Positions 49,147 through 58,957 of a DNA stretch of 64,000 nucleotides are shown one piece after another. Source of the DNA: Treponema_C sp050320395. GTDB taxonomy: Bacteria > Spirochaetota > Spirochaetia > Treponematales > Treponemataceae. The notes beneath the pieces are model-generated. The model ran no database searches. It had not been told where the DNA came from and was given only the letters and a program-made list of their open reading frames with translations. The first letter of the stretch is position 1. The number at the start of each line of letters is the position of its first letter. The translations under genes were made by a program, and so were the position numbers. The DNA lies in assembly GCF_050320395.1 (NCBI RefSeq), contig NZ_CP144459.1, positions 1,550,001-1,614,000 on the forward strand, read 5' to 3'.

Positions 49147-51927
49147 ATGATTGACGCAATAATGACATTCTTTTTCGGTTCCAAACAGGAACGAGATGTA
49201 AAAGCCCTGATGCCTATCGTTGCAAAGGTCAACGAAAAAGAAGCATGGGCAAGCGCCCTTGACAAAGAAGGATTTTTAAAACAAACAACCCTTTTTAAAG
49301 AACGGCTTAAAAACGGCGAAAGCCTTGACGATATTTTACCCGAAGCCTTTGCCCTCGCCCGCGAAGCGGCAAAGCGTGTGCTGGGAGAGAGGGCCTACGA
49401 CGTGCAGGTTATGGGGTCAATAGTGCTTCACTCCGGCCGTATCGTAGAAATGAAAACGGGCGAAGGTAAAACCCTTATGTGCGTCGCCGCAGCCTATTTA
49501 AACAGTTTAGCCGGAAAGGGCGTTCACGTTGTAACCGTAAACGATTACCTTGCTCAGCGCGACGCGGACTGGATGCGTCCCGTCTACGAATACTTAGGCG
49601 TTACGGTCGGCTCAATCGTATCGAATATGGATAACGCGGCGCGCAAAGCCGCTTACAATTGCGACATTACCTACGGCACAAACAACGAGTTGGGCTTCGA
49701 TTATTTGCGCGACAATATGCAGTTAAGTCCTTCCGAAAAGGTACAGCGCGGCTTTGCCTTCGGTATCGTTGACGAAATCGACTCCATCTTAATCGACGAA
49801 GCGCGTACCCCCCTTATTATTTCGGGACAGGGCGAAGACGACACGGTTAAATTTTTCGAAGTCGATAAATACGTCGGTCAGCTTGAAGAAGTACAAAAAA
49901 ATCCGGAAACCGGTTTATACCCGGACGAAGTACAGGGCGAAGAGGTTATCGGAGATTATACGCTCGATGAAAAAAGCCGGCGCGTATCCTTTACCGACGC
50001 GGGTATGCTTAAAATCGAAGCGATTTTACAAAAACACAATTTAATCCGCGGCTCGGTTTTTGATGAAGAAAACTTTGAATACATCCACTACTTTACACAA
50101 GCCGTGCGCGCCCACACCCTCTATAAAATCGATGTCGATTATGTCGTAAAAGACAAGCAAGTACAAATCGTAGACGAATTTACCGGCCGTATTTTGGAGG
50201 GGCGGCGCTACGGTGAAGGTTTACATCAGGCTATCGAGGCGAAAGAGCATATCAGAATCGCCCAGCGCAACCGCACTTTAGCGACAATCACGTTTCAGAA
50301 TTTTTTCCGTATGTACGACAAATTGTCGGGCATGACCGGAACGGCCGATACCGAAGCGGTCGAATTCAGTAAAATATACAATTTGGACGTAACGGTTATT
50401 CCGACAAACAAGCCCGTTGCCCGTATCGACGAAAACGACGAGGTCTATTTGAACGAGCATGACAAGTGGGAAGCCATTTGCGCCGAAATCACCGAGGCCC
50501 ATAAAAAAGGACAGCCGGTTTTGGTCGGTACGGTTTCGATTGAAAAGTCGGAACATTTAAGCGCCCTGCTTACCAAAAAGGGAATCCGCCACGAGGTATT
50601 GAACGCAAAAAACCACGCGCGCGAAGCTTTGATTATTGCCGAAGCGGGGGCCAAGGGGGCGGTTACGATTGCAACCAATATGGCAGGCCGCGGTACCGAT
50701 ATTAAGCTCGGCGGCAACCCCGAATTCAGGGCAAAAAAACGTGCCGGAACCGAAGCGAGCCAAGAGCAGTATGAAAGCGCGTATAAAATCGAAAAAGAAA
50801 AATGGCTTACCGATTATGAAGAAGTAAAGCAGGCCGGCGGCCTCTACGTTATCGGTACCGAGCGTCATGAAAGCCGCCGTATAGACAACCAGCTTCGAGG
50901 GCGCTCCGGCCGTCAAGGAGATCCGGGACGCAGTAAATTCTACATTTCGATGGACGATGATTTAATGCGGCTTTTCGGCGGCGAAAAGATGAAATCCCTT
51001 ATGTCGCGTATCGGTATGGAACCGGGAGAGCCGATTTATCACCCCTGGCTTACCAAGGGAATCGAAAAAGCGCAGCGCAAGGTTGAAGAGCGTAACTTTG
51101 AAATCCGTAAGCACTTGCTCGATTACGATGACGTTTTAAACGAACAGCGTCGCTTTATATACGATCAGCGCGACGCCATTTTAACCGACGAGGATTTAAA
51201 ACAGCGCATTTTACTGACCGCCCGCGAAACCCTTGAAGAATTTGCCGAAGAGTACGCCGCAGCGGCGCGCAAAAACGCCGAAGGAGCTGCAAGCGAGCTT
51301 GCTTCCGAATTAAAGCAAAGCTTTGCCCTCCCGCTTTCTCAGGACTTGCTGCACAGCGCACAGGCGGAACATAAAGCGGATGCCGTACAAGACAAGCTTG
51401 TAAGCGGTATTATGAGCGCACTTGAAAACGATTTAAGCGAAAAAGAACTTTTGGCGGGAAAAGAAAACCTGAATATGTTTATCCGCTATCAATACGTACA
51501 GGCTATAGACCGCAAATGGCTTGACCACCTCGAAGCCCTTGAGGGCTTACGCGAAGCGGTATACCTTCGCACTTACAGCTCTAAAAACCCCTTAACCGAA
51601 TATAAAATCGACGGCTTTAACATCTTCGACGAAATGCTCGACAGTATCCGCACCGAAATCGCCTCGCGCGTCTTTAAAGTGAAGATAACGAACGACCGGG
51701 GTGAAGATATGCAGCGAAAGGCGCGCACTATGCAAATGAACGCCCAGCACAACGCGATGGCCGCCTTCGATGCAGGAGCCGCACGCTCCGCCGCCGCAGC
51801 CTCCCCCTTTGCGTCAAAACGTCAGGGCGAAAACGTGACGGTAGTGCGCACAACGCCGAAAGTAGGCCGCAACGATCCCTGCCCCTGCGGTTCGGGGAAG
51901 AAATATAAGCATTGCTGCGGACGATAG
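49147..51927 (+). CDS. secA: Preprotein translocase ATPase SecA
   Basis: 926 aa motor of the Sec pathway. Walker A in EMKTGEGKTLMC, DEAD-type box in VDEIDSILIDEARTPL, PPXD and GGTGTADTEA region, helicase motifs NMAGRGTDIKLGG and ERHESRRIDNQLRGRSGRQGD, and a C-terminal SEC-C zinc tail (RNDPCPCGSGKKYKHCCG) that binds SecB and ribosomes. Complete. Followed by a strong bidirectional terminator. Confidence 0.97.
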   Translation: MIDAIMTFFFGSKQERDVKALMPIVAKVNEKEAWASALDKEGFLKQTTLFKERLKNGESLDDILPEAFALAREAAKRVLGERAYDVQVMGSIVLHSGRIVEMKTGEGKTLMCVAAAYLNSLAGKGVHVVTVNDYLAQRDADWMRPVYEYLGVTVGSIVSNMDNAARKAAYNCDITYGTNNELGFDYLRDNMQLSPSEKVQRGFAFGIVDEIDSILIDEARTPLIISGQGEDDTVKFFEVDKYVGQLEEVQKNPETGLYPDEVQGEEVIGDYTLDEKSRRVSFTDAGMLKIEAILQKHNLIRGSVFDEENFEYIHYFTQAVRAHTLYKIDVDYVVKDKQVQIVDEFTGRILEGRRYGEGLHQAIEAKEHIRIAQRNRTLATITFQNFFRMYDKLSGMTGTADTEAVEFSKIYNLDVTVIPTNKPVARIDENDEVYLNEHDKWEAICAEITEAHKKGQPVLVGTVSIEKSEHLSALLTKKGIRHEVLNAKNHAREALIIAEAGAKGAVTIATNMAGRGTDIKLGGNPEFRAKKRAGTEASQEQYESAYKIEKEKWLTDYEEVKQAGGLYVIGTERHESRRIDNQLRGRSGRQGDPGRSKFYISMDDDLMRLFGGEKMKSLMSRIGMEPGEPIYHPWLTKGIEKAQRKVEERNFEIRKHLLDYDDVLNEQRRFIYDQRDAILTDEDLKQRILLTARETLEEFAEEYAAAARKNAEGAASELASELKQSFALPLSQDLLHSAQAEHKADAVQDKLVSGIMSALENDLSEKELLAGKENLNMFIRYQYVQAIDRKWLDHLEALEGLREAVYLRTYSSKNPLTEYKIDGFNIFDEMLDSIRTEIASRVFKVKITNDRGEDMQRKARTMQMNAQHNAMAAFDAGAARSAAAASPFASKRQGENVTVVRTTPKVGRNDPCPCGSGKKYKHCCGR

Positions 51928-51961
51928 GACGCTGCATTGCCGCATGCTGCGGACGCTAACG

Positions 51962-51998
51962 GTTTTTTCTAAAAAGTCGGTTACTTTTTAGAAAAAAC
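51962..51998. terminator. Bidirectional terminator between secA and GNAT gene
   Basis: Perfect 16-bp stem: GTTTTTTCTAAAAAGT (51962-51977) and ACTTTTTAGAAAAAAC (51983-51998) with 5-nt loop. T-runs exist in both directions, and the right arm overlaps the last base of the GNAT stop codon. Confidence 0.82.
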
Positions 51999-52447
51999 TA
52001 CGGGGATAAATTTCTTCTTAAATAAATCATATCCGCCAGTTGAATGCCGTTTTCATAAATCGGCCGGTGATAGTTATCCACAAAGAAATTTTTAATGATA
52101 TGCGAACGGACAAAGCCGCATTTTTCATAAAAGGGAACGGTTAAAGGGCTGTCACCCGTTCCGACTTGCAGCACCGAATATGTACCTTTGTACTTTGCAG
52201 CGATACAATCAATTAAGGCTTTGCCGTATCCTTTTCTCTGACAATCCGGCCGAACGGCAATATTTTTAATTTCAAGAATTTTATTCCCCGCATCGATGAC
52301 AACACATTCCGCCTTAACTCCGTTATCTTCCAAAACATACATTGTGCCGGCAGAAAGATATTTATCTATCATATCTTCCTGCTCGTCCGCCAATAACAAA
52401 AGTGATAAAAATTGTTTTTTATTTTCTATAATTTCTCTTATTTTCAT
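51998..52447 (-). CDS. GNAT-family N-acetyltransferase
   Basis: 149 aa. GNAT fold with acetyl-CoA pyrophosphate loop RPDCQRKGYGKAL and the final NxxxxxFYEKCGFVRS strand. Substrate unknown. Lower GC than the core genes; no SD seen, with GATAAT 6 nt before the ATG but no good -35. First of the accessory genes at 52-60 kb. Confidence 0.88.
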   Translation of the reverse strand: MKIREIIENKKQFLSLLLLADEQEDMIDKYLSAGTMYVLEDNGVKAECVVIDAGNKILEIKNIAVRPDCQRKGYGKALIDCIAAKYKGTYSVLQVGTGDSPLTVPFYEKCGFVRSHIIKNFFVDNYHRPIYENGIQLADMIYLRRNLSP

Positions 52448-52533
52448 ATATAAATTATCTTATGGCTGTTAAAGATTTTACCCCAAATGAATAAGCTTAA
52501 GTTCTGATACTGTTCTTTCGAACTTCCGATTAT

Positions 52534-53286
52534 CTATCGTTTTACGGCTTTGGCGGCAATATAGGTTTTAATATTTAATTCATGAAGCCTGCCGCTGCCG
52601 TTTGTATCCTCATACAAATCGATTAAAGTAAATCCCGCTTTTAATTGTCCGCCGATTTGTTCTTCAAGAGTATGGGAAAATTGCAAGCCGTAATCATTTT
52701 CTATCAAGTATTGTTTTGCTTTTTTATTTTGCAAAGGGTCAAACGGCATTTTCCATATAATTTCTTTTTCGTCGTTGTCTACGATGTAATTTATTTCATT
52801 ATTCAAACCTGACAGCAACATCCCGCCTTTTTTCAAAACCCTATAAGCTTCATTAAAAACATGATACACATCTTTGATATAACAATTTGAAACCGGATGA
52901 AAAATAATGTCAAAGGTTTCATCGTCAAAGGGAAGGCACTGCGTCATATCACCTTGTACAGCCCGAATTTCATATTTTTCCCTGTCGGCAACAAACAGTT
53001 CCGATTCAATTTGTTTCGATGAATAATCGAGTACCGTACACTCGGCGCCCACGGCTTGAAATATTGGCATTTGCTGTCCGCCGCCCGAAGCAAGTCCTAA
53101 AACTTTTTTACCTTTTAAATCACCGAACCACTCGTGAGGGACGGTACGGGTCGGTGTAAGCAAGACATTCCACTTGCCTTTTTTTGCATTTTCGTACACT
53201 TCATGTGAAATCGGCTTTCCCCATTCCCATCCCGCTTCAATCCATCTGTCTATACTCGCCTTGTTTATATCCTGATACCTATCCAT
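52534..53286 (-). CDS. Class I SAM-dependent methyltransferase
   Basis: 250 aa. SAM-binding motif I GKKVLGLASGGGQQMPIF, motif II VLDYSSKQIE, and FDIIFHPVSNCYIKD for post-I; a methyltransf_11 arrangement. Start ATG at 53286 with AGG 10 nt upstream. Substrate unknown. It lies between the GNAT and EFR1 genes with gaps of ~80-100 nt, so it may be transcribed alone. Confidence 0.88.
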   Translation of the reverse strand: MDRYQDINKASIDRWIEAGWEWGKPISHEVYENAKKGKWNVLLTPTRTVPHEWFGDLKGKKVLGLASGGGQQMPIFQAVGAECTVLDYSSKQIESELFVADREKYEIRAVQGDMTQCLPFDDETFDIIFHPVSNCYIKDVYHVFNEAYRVLKKGGMLLSGLNNEINYIVDNDEKEIIWKMPFDPLQNKKAKQYLIENDYGLQFSHTLEEQIGGQLKAGFTLIDLYEDTNGSGRLHELNIKTYIAAKAVKR

Positions 53287-53389
53287 GATTATCAAGCCTG
53301 CCTTTGACGGCTATTAAACCGTATGTTTGATAGAATTTATTGTACCGTGAATCTTTACTTGTGTCGATTGCCGTATGCGGCTTTTTTTC

Positions 53390-54130
53390 CTATTCCATAG
53401 CATTTTTCGGGTTTTTATAAAAATACCTGAGCCTTTTTACAGTGGTTTTGCCGTAGTTAATTGCTTCTTTCGGGCAAAGGTGCAGGCATTTTAAACAATT
53501 GTCGCATTGAGGTTTTATCCATTGCGGCTTTCCGTTTACCATTTTTATTGCAGAGGCGGGACAATTTTTTTCGCATTGCGAGCATGAAATACAGGAATCC
53601 AAAACATAAAACGGTTTTGTACTTTGATACGCTTTGTAACTGCGGTGAATATAGGGCTGCAACAGCTTCATTATAAAAGGACTGTGATAAGCCTTCTTTT
53701 TTCCCTGCATGATCTTTTCCAAGCCGATGTCCGCTTTTTTCAATTTTCGTTTTTGTGCATCTATATTGGGAATACCGTGCAATATTGAATAATTTGTTAC
53801 CATTCTTAATTCATAAATTGTCGGTTTCGGCAATGATTTTTCGGCACAGATTTCTTCTACCTGTCTGTCCGCCCCGCCTAAAATACCGCCGCATGTTAAA
53901 ATAAAGAGAAGTTTTTTTATATTTTTAAATTCGGTTTGTTCGATAAAAGATTTTACTTTTTCGGACAACCCCCAAAAACAATTAAATGTAACAATATATA
54001 AATCTTCGTGGGCTACATTAATTGTCTTTTCTTTTATCGAACACATATCGACAGGCTTACTGTTTAAAAAATTACCCAGCCTATCGGCAATGTGTTTTGA
54101 GTTGCCGGTTGAACTGTAGTATAAAATCAT
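53390..54130 (-). CDS. EFR1-type flavodoxin-ferredoxin fusion protein
   Basis: 246 aa. N-terminal flavodoxin-like domain (1-150) with FMN loop YYSSTGNSKHIADRL and a C-terminal 2[4Fe-4S] ferredoxin with two CxxCxxCxxxCP clusters (CISCSQCEKNCP and CDNCLKCLHLCP). Electron transfer protein of uncertain partners; such fusions are common in anaerobes. GGAG before the ATG. Downstream of tetR by 29 nt, so probably TetR-controlled. Confidence 0.9.
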   Translation of the reverse strand: MILYYSSTGNSKHIADRLGNFLNSKPVDMCSIKEKTINVAHEDLYIVTFNCFWGLSEKVKSFIEQTEFKNIKKLLFILTCGGILGGADRQVEEICAEKSLPKPTIYELRMVTNYSILHGIPNIDAQKRKLKKADIGLEKIMQGKKKAYHSPFIMKLLQPYIHRSYKAYQSTKPFYVLDSCISCSQCEKNCPASAIKMVNGKPQWIKPQCDNCLKCLHLCPKEAINYGKTTVKRLRYFYKNPKNAME

Positions 54131-54159
54131 ATGAATGCTCCGTAATTATGTTTTGCTTT

Positions 54160-54747
54160 TTAAAAATCTGATGGAACGGAGGCTTCGGACACCACACCCT
54201 TTATAAAATAGAGCGTAAGAATCCTGATTACCTCGCTGCAGCCTTCAAAATCCGAATCCGTTATATGACAATCGATATAGTATAAAAACTCATATACTCT
54301 CTTTAATTGAGAAGCCAATCGACGGTTAATTTTTAATTCTTTTATTTTTTTATCGAGCACAGCCGTTAAAAATTGATGAAATTGATTATCCCTTTTTCCT
54401 TGTTCCGAAAAATAATATTCATGCAAAACCTTTGAGATTTTAGGATTGCTCCATTCCGCCATTATTTTATTTCCGAACAAATGTTTTGAAGTTACGGAGA
54501 ACAAGGATTCAACAACTATTTCGATCGGCTCCTGCCAATCGACTTGCTCAATGACCGCTTGTCTGACTCGTATATTTTCACGTTTATACACTTCCAAAAA
54601 TATATCTTCTTTGGAAGCATAATATTTATAAAACGAACCTGTTGCAATATGAATGGATTTTGTAATATCGGAAATATTTGTTTCCTTATACCCTTTTTTT
54701 GCAAAAACGGCATGCGCGCTTGCTAAAAGTTCTTCTTTTTTATCCAT
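54160..54747 (-). CDS. TetR-family regulator
   Basis: 195 aa. N-terminal HTH (EELLASAHAVFAKKGYKETN, then ITKSIHIATGSFYKYYASKEDIF) and an all-helical ligand domain. Likely autorepressor of tetR-EFR1; a 13-bp-arm palindrome directly upstream (54758-54791) is the candidate operator. AAGG SD 5 nt before the ATG. Ligand unknown. Confidence 0.9.
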   Translation of the reverse strand: MDKKEELLASAHAVFAKKGYKETNISDITKSIHIATGSFYKYYASKEDIFLEVYKRENIRVRQAVIEQVDWQEPIEIVVESLFSVTSKHLFGNKIMAEWSNPKISKVLHEYYFSEQGKRDNQFHQFLTAVLDKKIKELKINRRLASQLKRVYEFLYYIDCHITDSDFEGCSEVIRILTLYFIKGVVSEASVPSDF

Positions 54748-54757
54748 ACTCGCCTTC

Positions 54758-54791
54758 TTATGAATGAATATTTTTTATTATTCATTCATAA
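54758..54791. promoter_or_regulatory. Palindromic operator upstream of tetR
   Basis: TTATGAATGAATA (54758-54770) and TATTCATTCATAA (54779-54791), perfect complements, 8-bp spacer. It begins 11 nt before the tetR ATG, with internal TGAATGAA repeats typical of TetR-type sites. Probable autorepression site. The rest up to 54933 shows nothing distinct. Confidence 0.65.
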
Positions 54792-54933
54792 TTTAACACA
54801 AAGATTTATTTGAGTCAAGCATTGGAACAAGTATATCAGCTATAAGTAAAATATTCATTTTTTGTACTTAGCAAGCACATCTTTCCGCTAAGCAGCGGAT
54901 TTTCAGCCCAATGTATCAGCATCTTTAAATTTT

Positions 54934-55324
54934 ATGACAAAACCGTTGAAAATACCTAAAAGGTATGTCACTGCAGCATAAGGATAAATTGTTTTTATCT
55001 GATGGAAGCTGAACAGGAAATTATGGGAGTTTTGGCAGTTTCAAATATTAAAGGAAGAGCGATACAGGGAGCAAAAAAAGCAGCTCAAAAATATTTCGGA
55101 GCCTTTGTCGGCCGGATTTTATACAATAATTAATTTCAAAGACTTTGAAATTAATTATTGTATATCGAAACTATCTTTTGGATGTGACAGATACAAATTA
55201 TGCAGCAATTAATTGCTATACTGAATTAGGTTTTATCGAAATAAAACGGGAGAAAGTTATGTTCGGCAAGCAAAAAGGATTTAAAGAAAAAATATTTATG
55301 GAGTATAAAAAAGGTTTATTTTAA
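54934..55324 (+). pseudogene. Wrecked GNAT acetyltransferase gene
   Basis: Four fragments in three frames line up as one gene: MTKPLKIPKRYVTAA (from ATG 54934), KDKLFLSDGS (54980-55009), MEAEQEIMGVLAVSNIKGRA with following residues (55002-55133), and YLLDVTDTNYAAINCYTELG with FIEIKREK to the stop at 55324. The last carries the typical GNAT closing motif. The middle part is missing and its place holds a 45-bp perfect palindrome. Interpreted as decay, perhaps through an inversion-type event. Confidence 0.6.
55120..55164. repeat. 45-bp perfect palindrome
   Basis: 22-bp arms around the single base 55142; every position from 55120 to 55164 pairs. Right arm CTTTGAAATTAATTATTGTA begins at 55143. 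It sits inside the GNAT pseudogene and joins two fragments in different frames. Confidence 0.92.
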
Positions 55325-55352
55325 TCGGTACAAATAGTACCGATTAAAATAA
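55316..55352. terminator. Bidirectional terminator-like hairpin
   Basis: TTATTTTAATCGGTAC (55316-55331) and GTACCGATTAAAATAA (55337-55352), perfect 16-bp stem, 5-nt loop. It overlaps the pseudogene stop and lies 19 bases past the end of the minus-strand ABC gene. Confidence 0.75.
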
Positions 55353-55371
55353 CGGCGAGTTTCGGTATTGA

Positions 55372-57123
55372 CTATCCGCTTACCGAAATTTTCCATTCTT
55401 TGGATTTATTTTGTAAATACCAGAGCCGTGCATACAAGCCTTGCTTCTCCAGCAATTCGGAGTGAGAGCCTTCTTCAACAATCCGCCCCTTATCCAAAAC
55501 GATGATGTTGTCGGCGTTCTTTATTGTCTTTAACCGATGAGCAATCATAATAACGGTTTTGTCTTTAACCAAATGGGATATGGCTTTTTGAACCGACACT
55601 TCATTTTTTGCGTCCAAGCTCGATGTCGGCTCGTCGAGTAATAAAATCGGTGCGTCTTTTAAAATTGCTCTGGCAATCGAAATGCGCTGTTTTTCACCGC
55701 CCGACAAAGTGGAGCCTCCTTCTCCGACAAGGGTGTTGTATCCTTCGGGGAGTTTTTCGATAAATTCGTGACAGCCCGCCAGCTTTGAAGCGCGGATCAT
55801 ATCTTCTTCCGTTGCATTTTTGTTTCCGAACATAATGTTTTCTCTTACGGTGTTATGGAAGAGGTACACATCCTGCAGCACCATCGAAATATGTTTAAGC
55901 CAGTTGTCGGGATTTATTTCATTGAGCGAAACACCGCCGATTTTTATACTTCCCGCATCTACGTCCCAAAACCGCGCAATAAGTTTTAATATGGTGGACT
56001 TTCCTCCTCCGCTCGGCCCCACAATAGCGGTAAGCGTATTTTTCTTAAAAGTGCAGGATATATCATCAATAACCTTTTTCCCCTTTACATACGAAAAGCC
56101 TGCATGTTCAAACTCAATGCCGCCTACATCTTTTGGCTCTATTGTTTTTTCTCCGCCTAATTCTTTTTCGCTCATAACGGTGTCGATTCTTGTTGCACTG
56201 ACATAATACATTCTAAGAGCGGCGATGTATCGAATCCATGTAAGAAGCGGACTTATTATTTTAGTGCCGATGATAAGGATACTTAAAAATTCGGTTAAGC
56301 CTATTTCTCCGCCGAAAATAAGATAGGTTCCCGTAAAGCACATAAGCGGAAGTCCTGCACGCGCAAAGGTTAAGGCAAAGCCTAAAAGTGCACCGCCGAC
56401 AGTTTCACTTTTTATACTGATTTCTTTAAGATGCTTGTATGCGTTTTCAAGTTTGGAAAAACCTTCTCCGATCTGGTTATAACTTCTCAATATTTTCATA
56501 CCGGAAAGGTATTCGTTTAACGCCTCCGCAGTGTCGTCTTTAGCCGCTCTTGAGCTTACAACAATCTTTCCCGTTATTTTCAACGAAACAAAAATGATAC
56601 TTGCCGAAATCGGGAGTGTAATATAAAAGGCCAGCGCCATTTTCCAATTAAACCAAAACATAAAAACTGACGTTGCAACACAGGAAAAAACAACACCGAA
56701 AAGACCGGTAAGAGCGCCGACCATACTCCGCTCAATCGCCAAAAAGTCTCCGGTAAACGTATTGATAAGTTCCCCTGAACGGGTTTTGGAAAAAAAGCCG
56801 AGCGGCAATTTTTTTATTTTTTGAATAAAGTCCTTTTTATTTCGTGCCGAATTGCGCGCACCGGGAAGAAAGGTCCTTAAAAAAGCAGCCGTACTGACCG
56901 TCAGCTGTAAAAGAAAAAAGCCTGCCAGACACAGTGCAATAGTCCAATATCCTTTATCAAAGATAACGGCGGGAGTATTAAAATATTCGATAAATAAATT
57001 GATTGCAAAATACACCGCCACCGCAGGAAAGGTTATCGCAAAGCCTTCCAAAAAATACCATATCACCGGTTCCGCCATTTGTTCGGGATGCCCCATCGTA
57101 AATTTTCTTATCAGTTCTTTCAT
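55372..57123 (-). CDS. ABC half-transporter (permease-ATPase), second of a pair
   Basis: 583 aa. Six-helix type I exporter permease domain (1-320) and ATPase domain with Walker A IVGPSGGGKST, Q-loop VLQDVYLF, signature LSGGEKQRISIARA and Walker B ILLLDEPTSSLD. Pairs with the neighbour at 57130-58911 to form a heterodimer. Pairs of this kind with an AraC regulator include YbtPQ/IrtAB-like importers of siderophore-bound iron. SD AGGAG 12 nt upstream. 6 nt after the partner gene. Confidence 0.9.
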   Translation of the reverse strand: MKELIRKFTMGHPEQMAEPVIWYFLEGFAITFPAVAVYFAINLFIEYFNTPAVIFDKGYWTIALCLAGFFLLQLTVSTAAFLRTFLPGARNSARNKKDFIQKIKKLPLGFFSKTRSGELINTFTGDFLAIERSMVGALTGLFGVVFSCVATSVFMFWFNWKMALAFYITLPISASIIFVSLKITGKIVVSSRAAKDDTAEALNEYLSGMKILRSYNQIGEGFSKLENAYKHLKEISIKSETVGGALLGFALTFARAGLPLMCFTGTYLIFGGEIGLTEFLSILIIGTKIISPLLTWIRYIAALRMYYVSATRIDTVMSEKELGGEKTIEPKDVGGIEFEHAGFSYVKGKKVIDDISCTFKKNTLTAIVGPSGGGKSTILKLIARFWDVDAGSIKIGGVSLNEINPDNWLKHISMVLQDVYLFHNTVRENIMFGNKNATEEDMIRASKLAGCHEFIEKLPEGYNTLVGEGGSTLSGGEKQRISIARAILKDAPILLLDEPTSSLDAKNEVSVQKAISHLVKDKTVIMIAHRLKTIKNADNIIVLDKGRIVEEGSHSELLEKQGLYARLWYLQNKSKEWKISVSG

Positions 57124-57129
57124 TTTTCT

Positions 57130-58911
57130 TCATCTCTCCTTGCCTGCTATTTCCCATGTTTCCGCTTCAAATTGTAAGTCCCACAGCGTTTTATATGCTC
57201 CGTCTTTTTCAATTAAACTTCCGTGTGTGCCTTCTTCTATAATTTTCCCCTCTTTCAGTACAATAATCTTATCCGCATCCATAATGCTTTTAAGCCGGTG
57301 CGCAATGACAATAACGGTTTTATCTTTAATGAGGTTTCTAATCGCTTCCTGTATTAAGTTTTCATTTTCCGCATCGGTATAAGCCAAAGCCTCGTCTAAA
57401 ATGACAATGTGAGAATCTTTTAAAAAAGCCCGTGCAATGGAAAGTCTTTGTGCTTCTCCGCCCGATAATTTTATATTTCCCGAACCGATGGGGGTATCGT
57501 ACCCTTTCGGAAGATTCATAATAAAATCGTGGCAGCGCGCCTTTTTTGCCGCTTCGATAATTTCCGCATCGGAGCGATTTTTGTTCATCGCGATATTGGC
57601 CCGCACCGTATCCGAAAAAATATGGGTGTCTTGAAATACAAAGGCGATTTTTTCCATTAAGTCCTTTGTATCAATGTTTTTTATATCTTTACCGCCTATT
57701 TTTATGCTGCCGGTCTGTACATCCCAAAACCGTACCAGGAGCTGCCCGATGGTGGATTTTCCGCTTCCCGATTCTCCGACCAGGGCGGTCATTTGATTTT
57801 CGTTACAGGTAAAGGAAACGCCGCTCAGTGCCTCTCTCCTAAACGGATCCGCCTCGCTTTGATACGAAAATGAAACCGAATCAAAGACAACCGTATTACC
57901 GCTTTCTTTTTCCGCAGTGTTTTTTGTCTCAAAAACGCTCTCATTTAAAATGGTATCAATCCGAGTCAATCCCGCCTTTGTGAAATTAAGCTGCGTTGCA
58001 TAATCGATACAGGTTAAAAGCGGGTCGTACAGTGCGGGAACGATAATCAATGCCGTGACAACCGCCAAGACCGTATCGCCTGAAGGATTTTGTAAAATCA
58101 AAAAACCGCCGGCCGGAATAACAAAGGCAAGGAGGGAGAGGCTTATCGTTTTATACATACTCATAAAGAAAGCGGAATTTCTGTAATTGGTTATCTCCCA
58201 ATCAAGGCATTTATCAAGACTGTGTTCCAGGTTTTTTGATATGCCGCCTGCCCGTCCGAACAGTTTTACTTCAGCCATTCCTTTTACATACTCGGAAAAA
58301 TTGCCGGTAATATCGGCTGAGCGCTTCATATAATCCGAATACCTTTCTTTCGCTTTTTCTCCGCCGAAAATCAAAGCCTGAAAGCTAAAGGCAATAACGA
58401 TCGCAAGGAAAACGGTACATGCCATAATCCAATTAAGATAGACAATTCCCGAAAAGAATAAGATCAGCACAATCAATGAGCCGATTAAATCGGGCAGCAT
58501 GTGGGCGATGACACCTTCCATGTTTTCGATATTTTCGTCCATGATTTTTTGAATGGAGCCGCTTGTGTTTTTTGAAAAAAAGCCGAGCGGTAATGAGCCC
58601 AAATGCTCCATCAGTTTTATTCTATAGGTATACAAAATCTTAAATGCCGCAGTATGACAGCCGACGCTGCCTAAAAACGAAAAAATCAAATTGCATAACA
58701 CAGCGCATCCTGCGGTAATTATCCAAAAGAAAACACCGGTTTTTTCTCCCGCCGTTAAAAATATCCTCGCTATAAAATATACCGATACATACGGAATAAC
58801 ATTGCACACCATTCCCAGTGTGGACAAAAAAATACTTGCGGTAAGAACAACTTTTCCCTTATTTGAATAATGGAAAATATAGTCCATTATCCCCTTTGAT
58901 TTTTTATTCAC
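57130..58911 (-). CDS. ABC half-transporter (permease-ATPase), first of a pair
   Basis: 593 aa, GTG start with AGGAG 6 nt upstream. Permease domain (1-320), ATPase with Walker A LVGESGSGKST, Q-loop VFQDTHIF, signature LSGGEAQRLSIARA and Walker B IVILDEALAYTDAENE. The LAYTDAENE D-loop variant resembles YbtP/IrtA-like transporters. Transcribed from a strong promoter with operator at 58958-58986, divergent from araC. Iron or heme complex transport is an inference. Confidence 0.9.
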   Translation of the reverse strand: MNKKSKGIMDYIFHYSNKGKVVLTASIFLSTLGMVCNVIPYVSVYFIARIFLTAGEKTGVFFWIITAGCAVLCNLIFSFLGSVGCHTAAFKILYTYRIKLMEHLGSLPLGFFSKNTSGSIQKIMDENIENMEGVIAHMLPDLIGSLIVLILFFSGIVYLNWIMACTVFLAIVIAFSFQALIFGGEKAKERYSDYMKRSADITGNFSEYVKGMAEVKLFGRAGGISKNLEHSLDKCLDWEITNYRNSAFFMSMYKTISLSLLAFVIPAGGFLILQNPSGDTVLAVVTALIIVPALYDPLLTCIDYATQLNFTKAGLTRIDTILNESVFETKNTAEKESGNTVVFDSVSFSYQSEADPFRREALSGVSFTCNENQMTALVGESGSGKSTIGQLLVRFWDVQTGSIKIGGKDIKNIDTKDLMEKIAFVFQDTHIFSDTVRANIAMNKNRSDAEIIEAAKKARCHDFIMNLPKGYDTPIGSGNIKLSGGEAQRLSIARAFLKDSHIVILDEALAYTDAENENLIQEAIRNLIKDKTVIVIAHRLKSIMDADKIIVLKEGKIIEEGTHGSLIEKDGAYKTLWDLQFEAETWEIAGKER

Positions 58912-58957
58912 AAAATGCTCCTATAAGTATTTGGATTAGTCTTAGCTAACTTGTCTT

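Noticed and set aside
49092..49265. Longer N-terminus of the 47.8-49.1 kb lipoprotein gene
   Set aside because: It would run antisense into secA and put the lipobox far inside the protein; promoter position supports the start at 49091.
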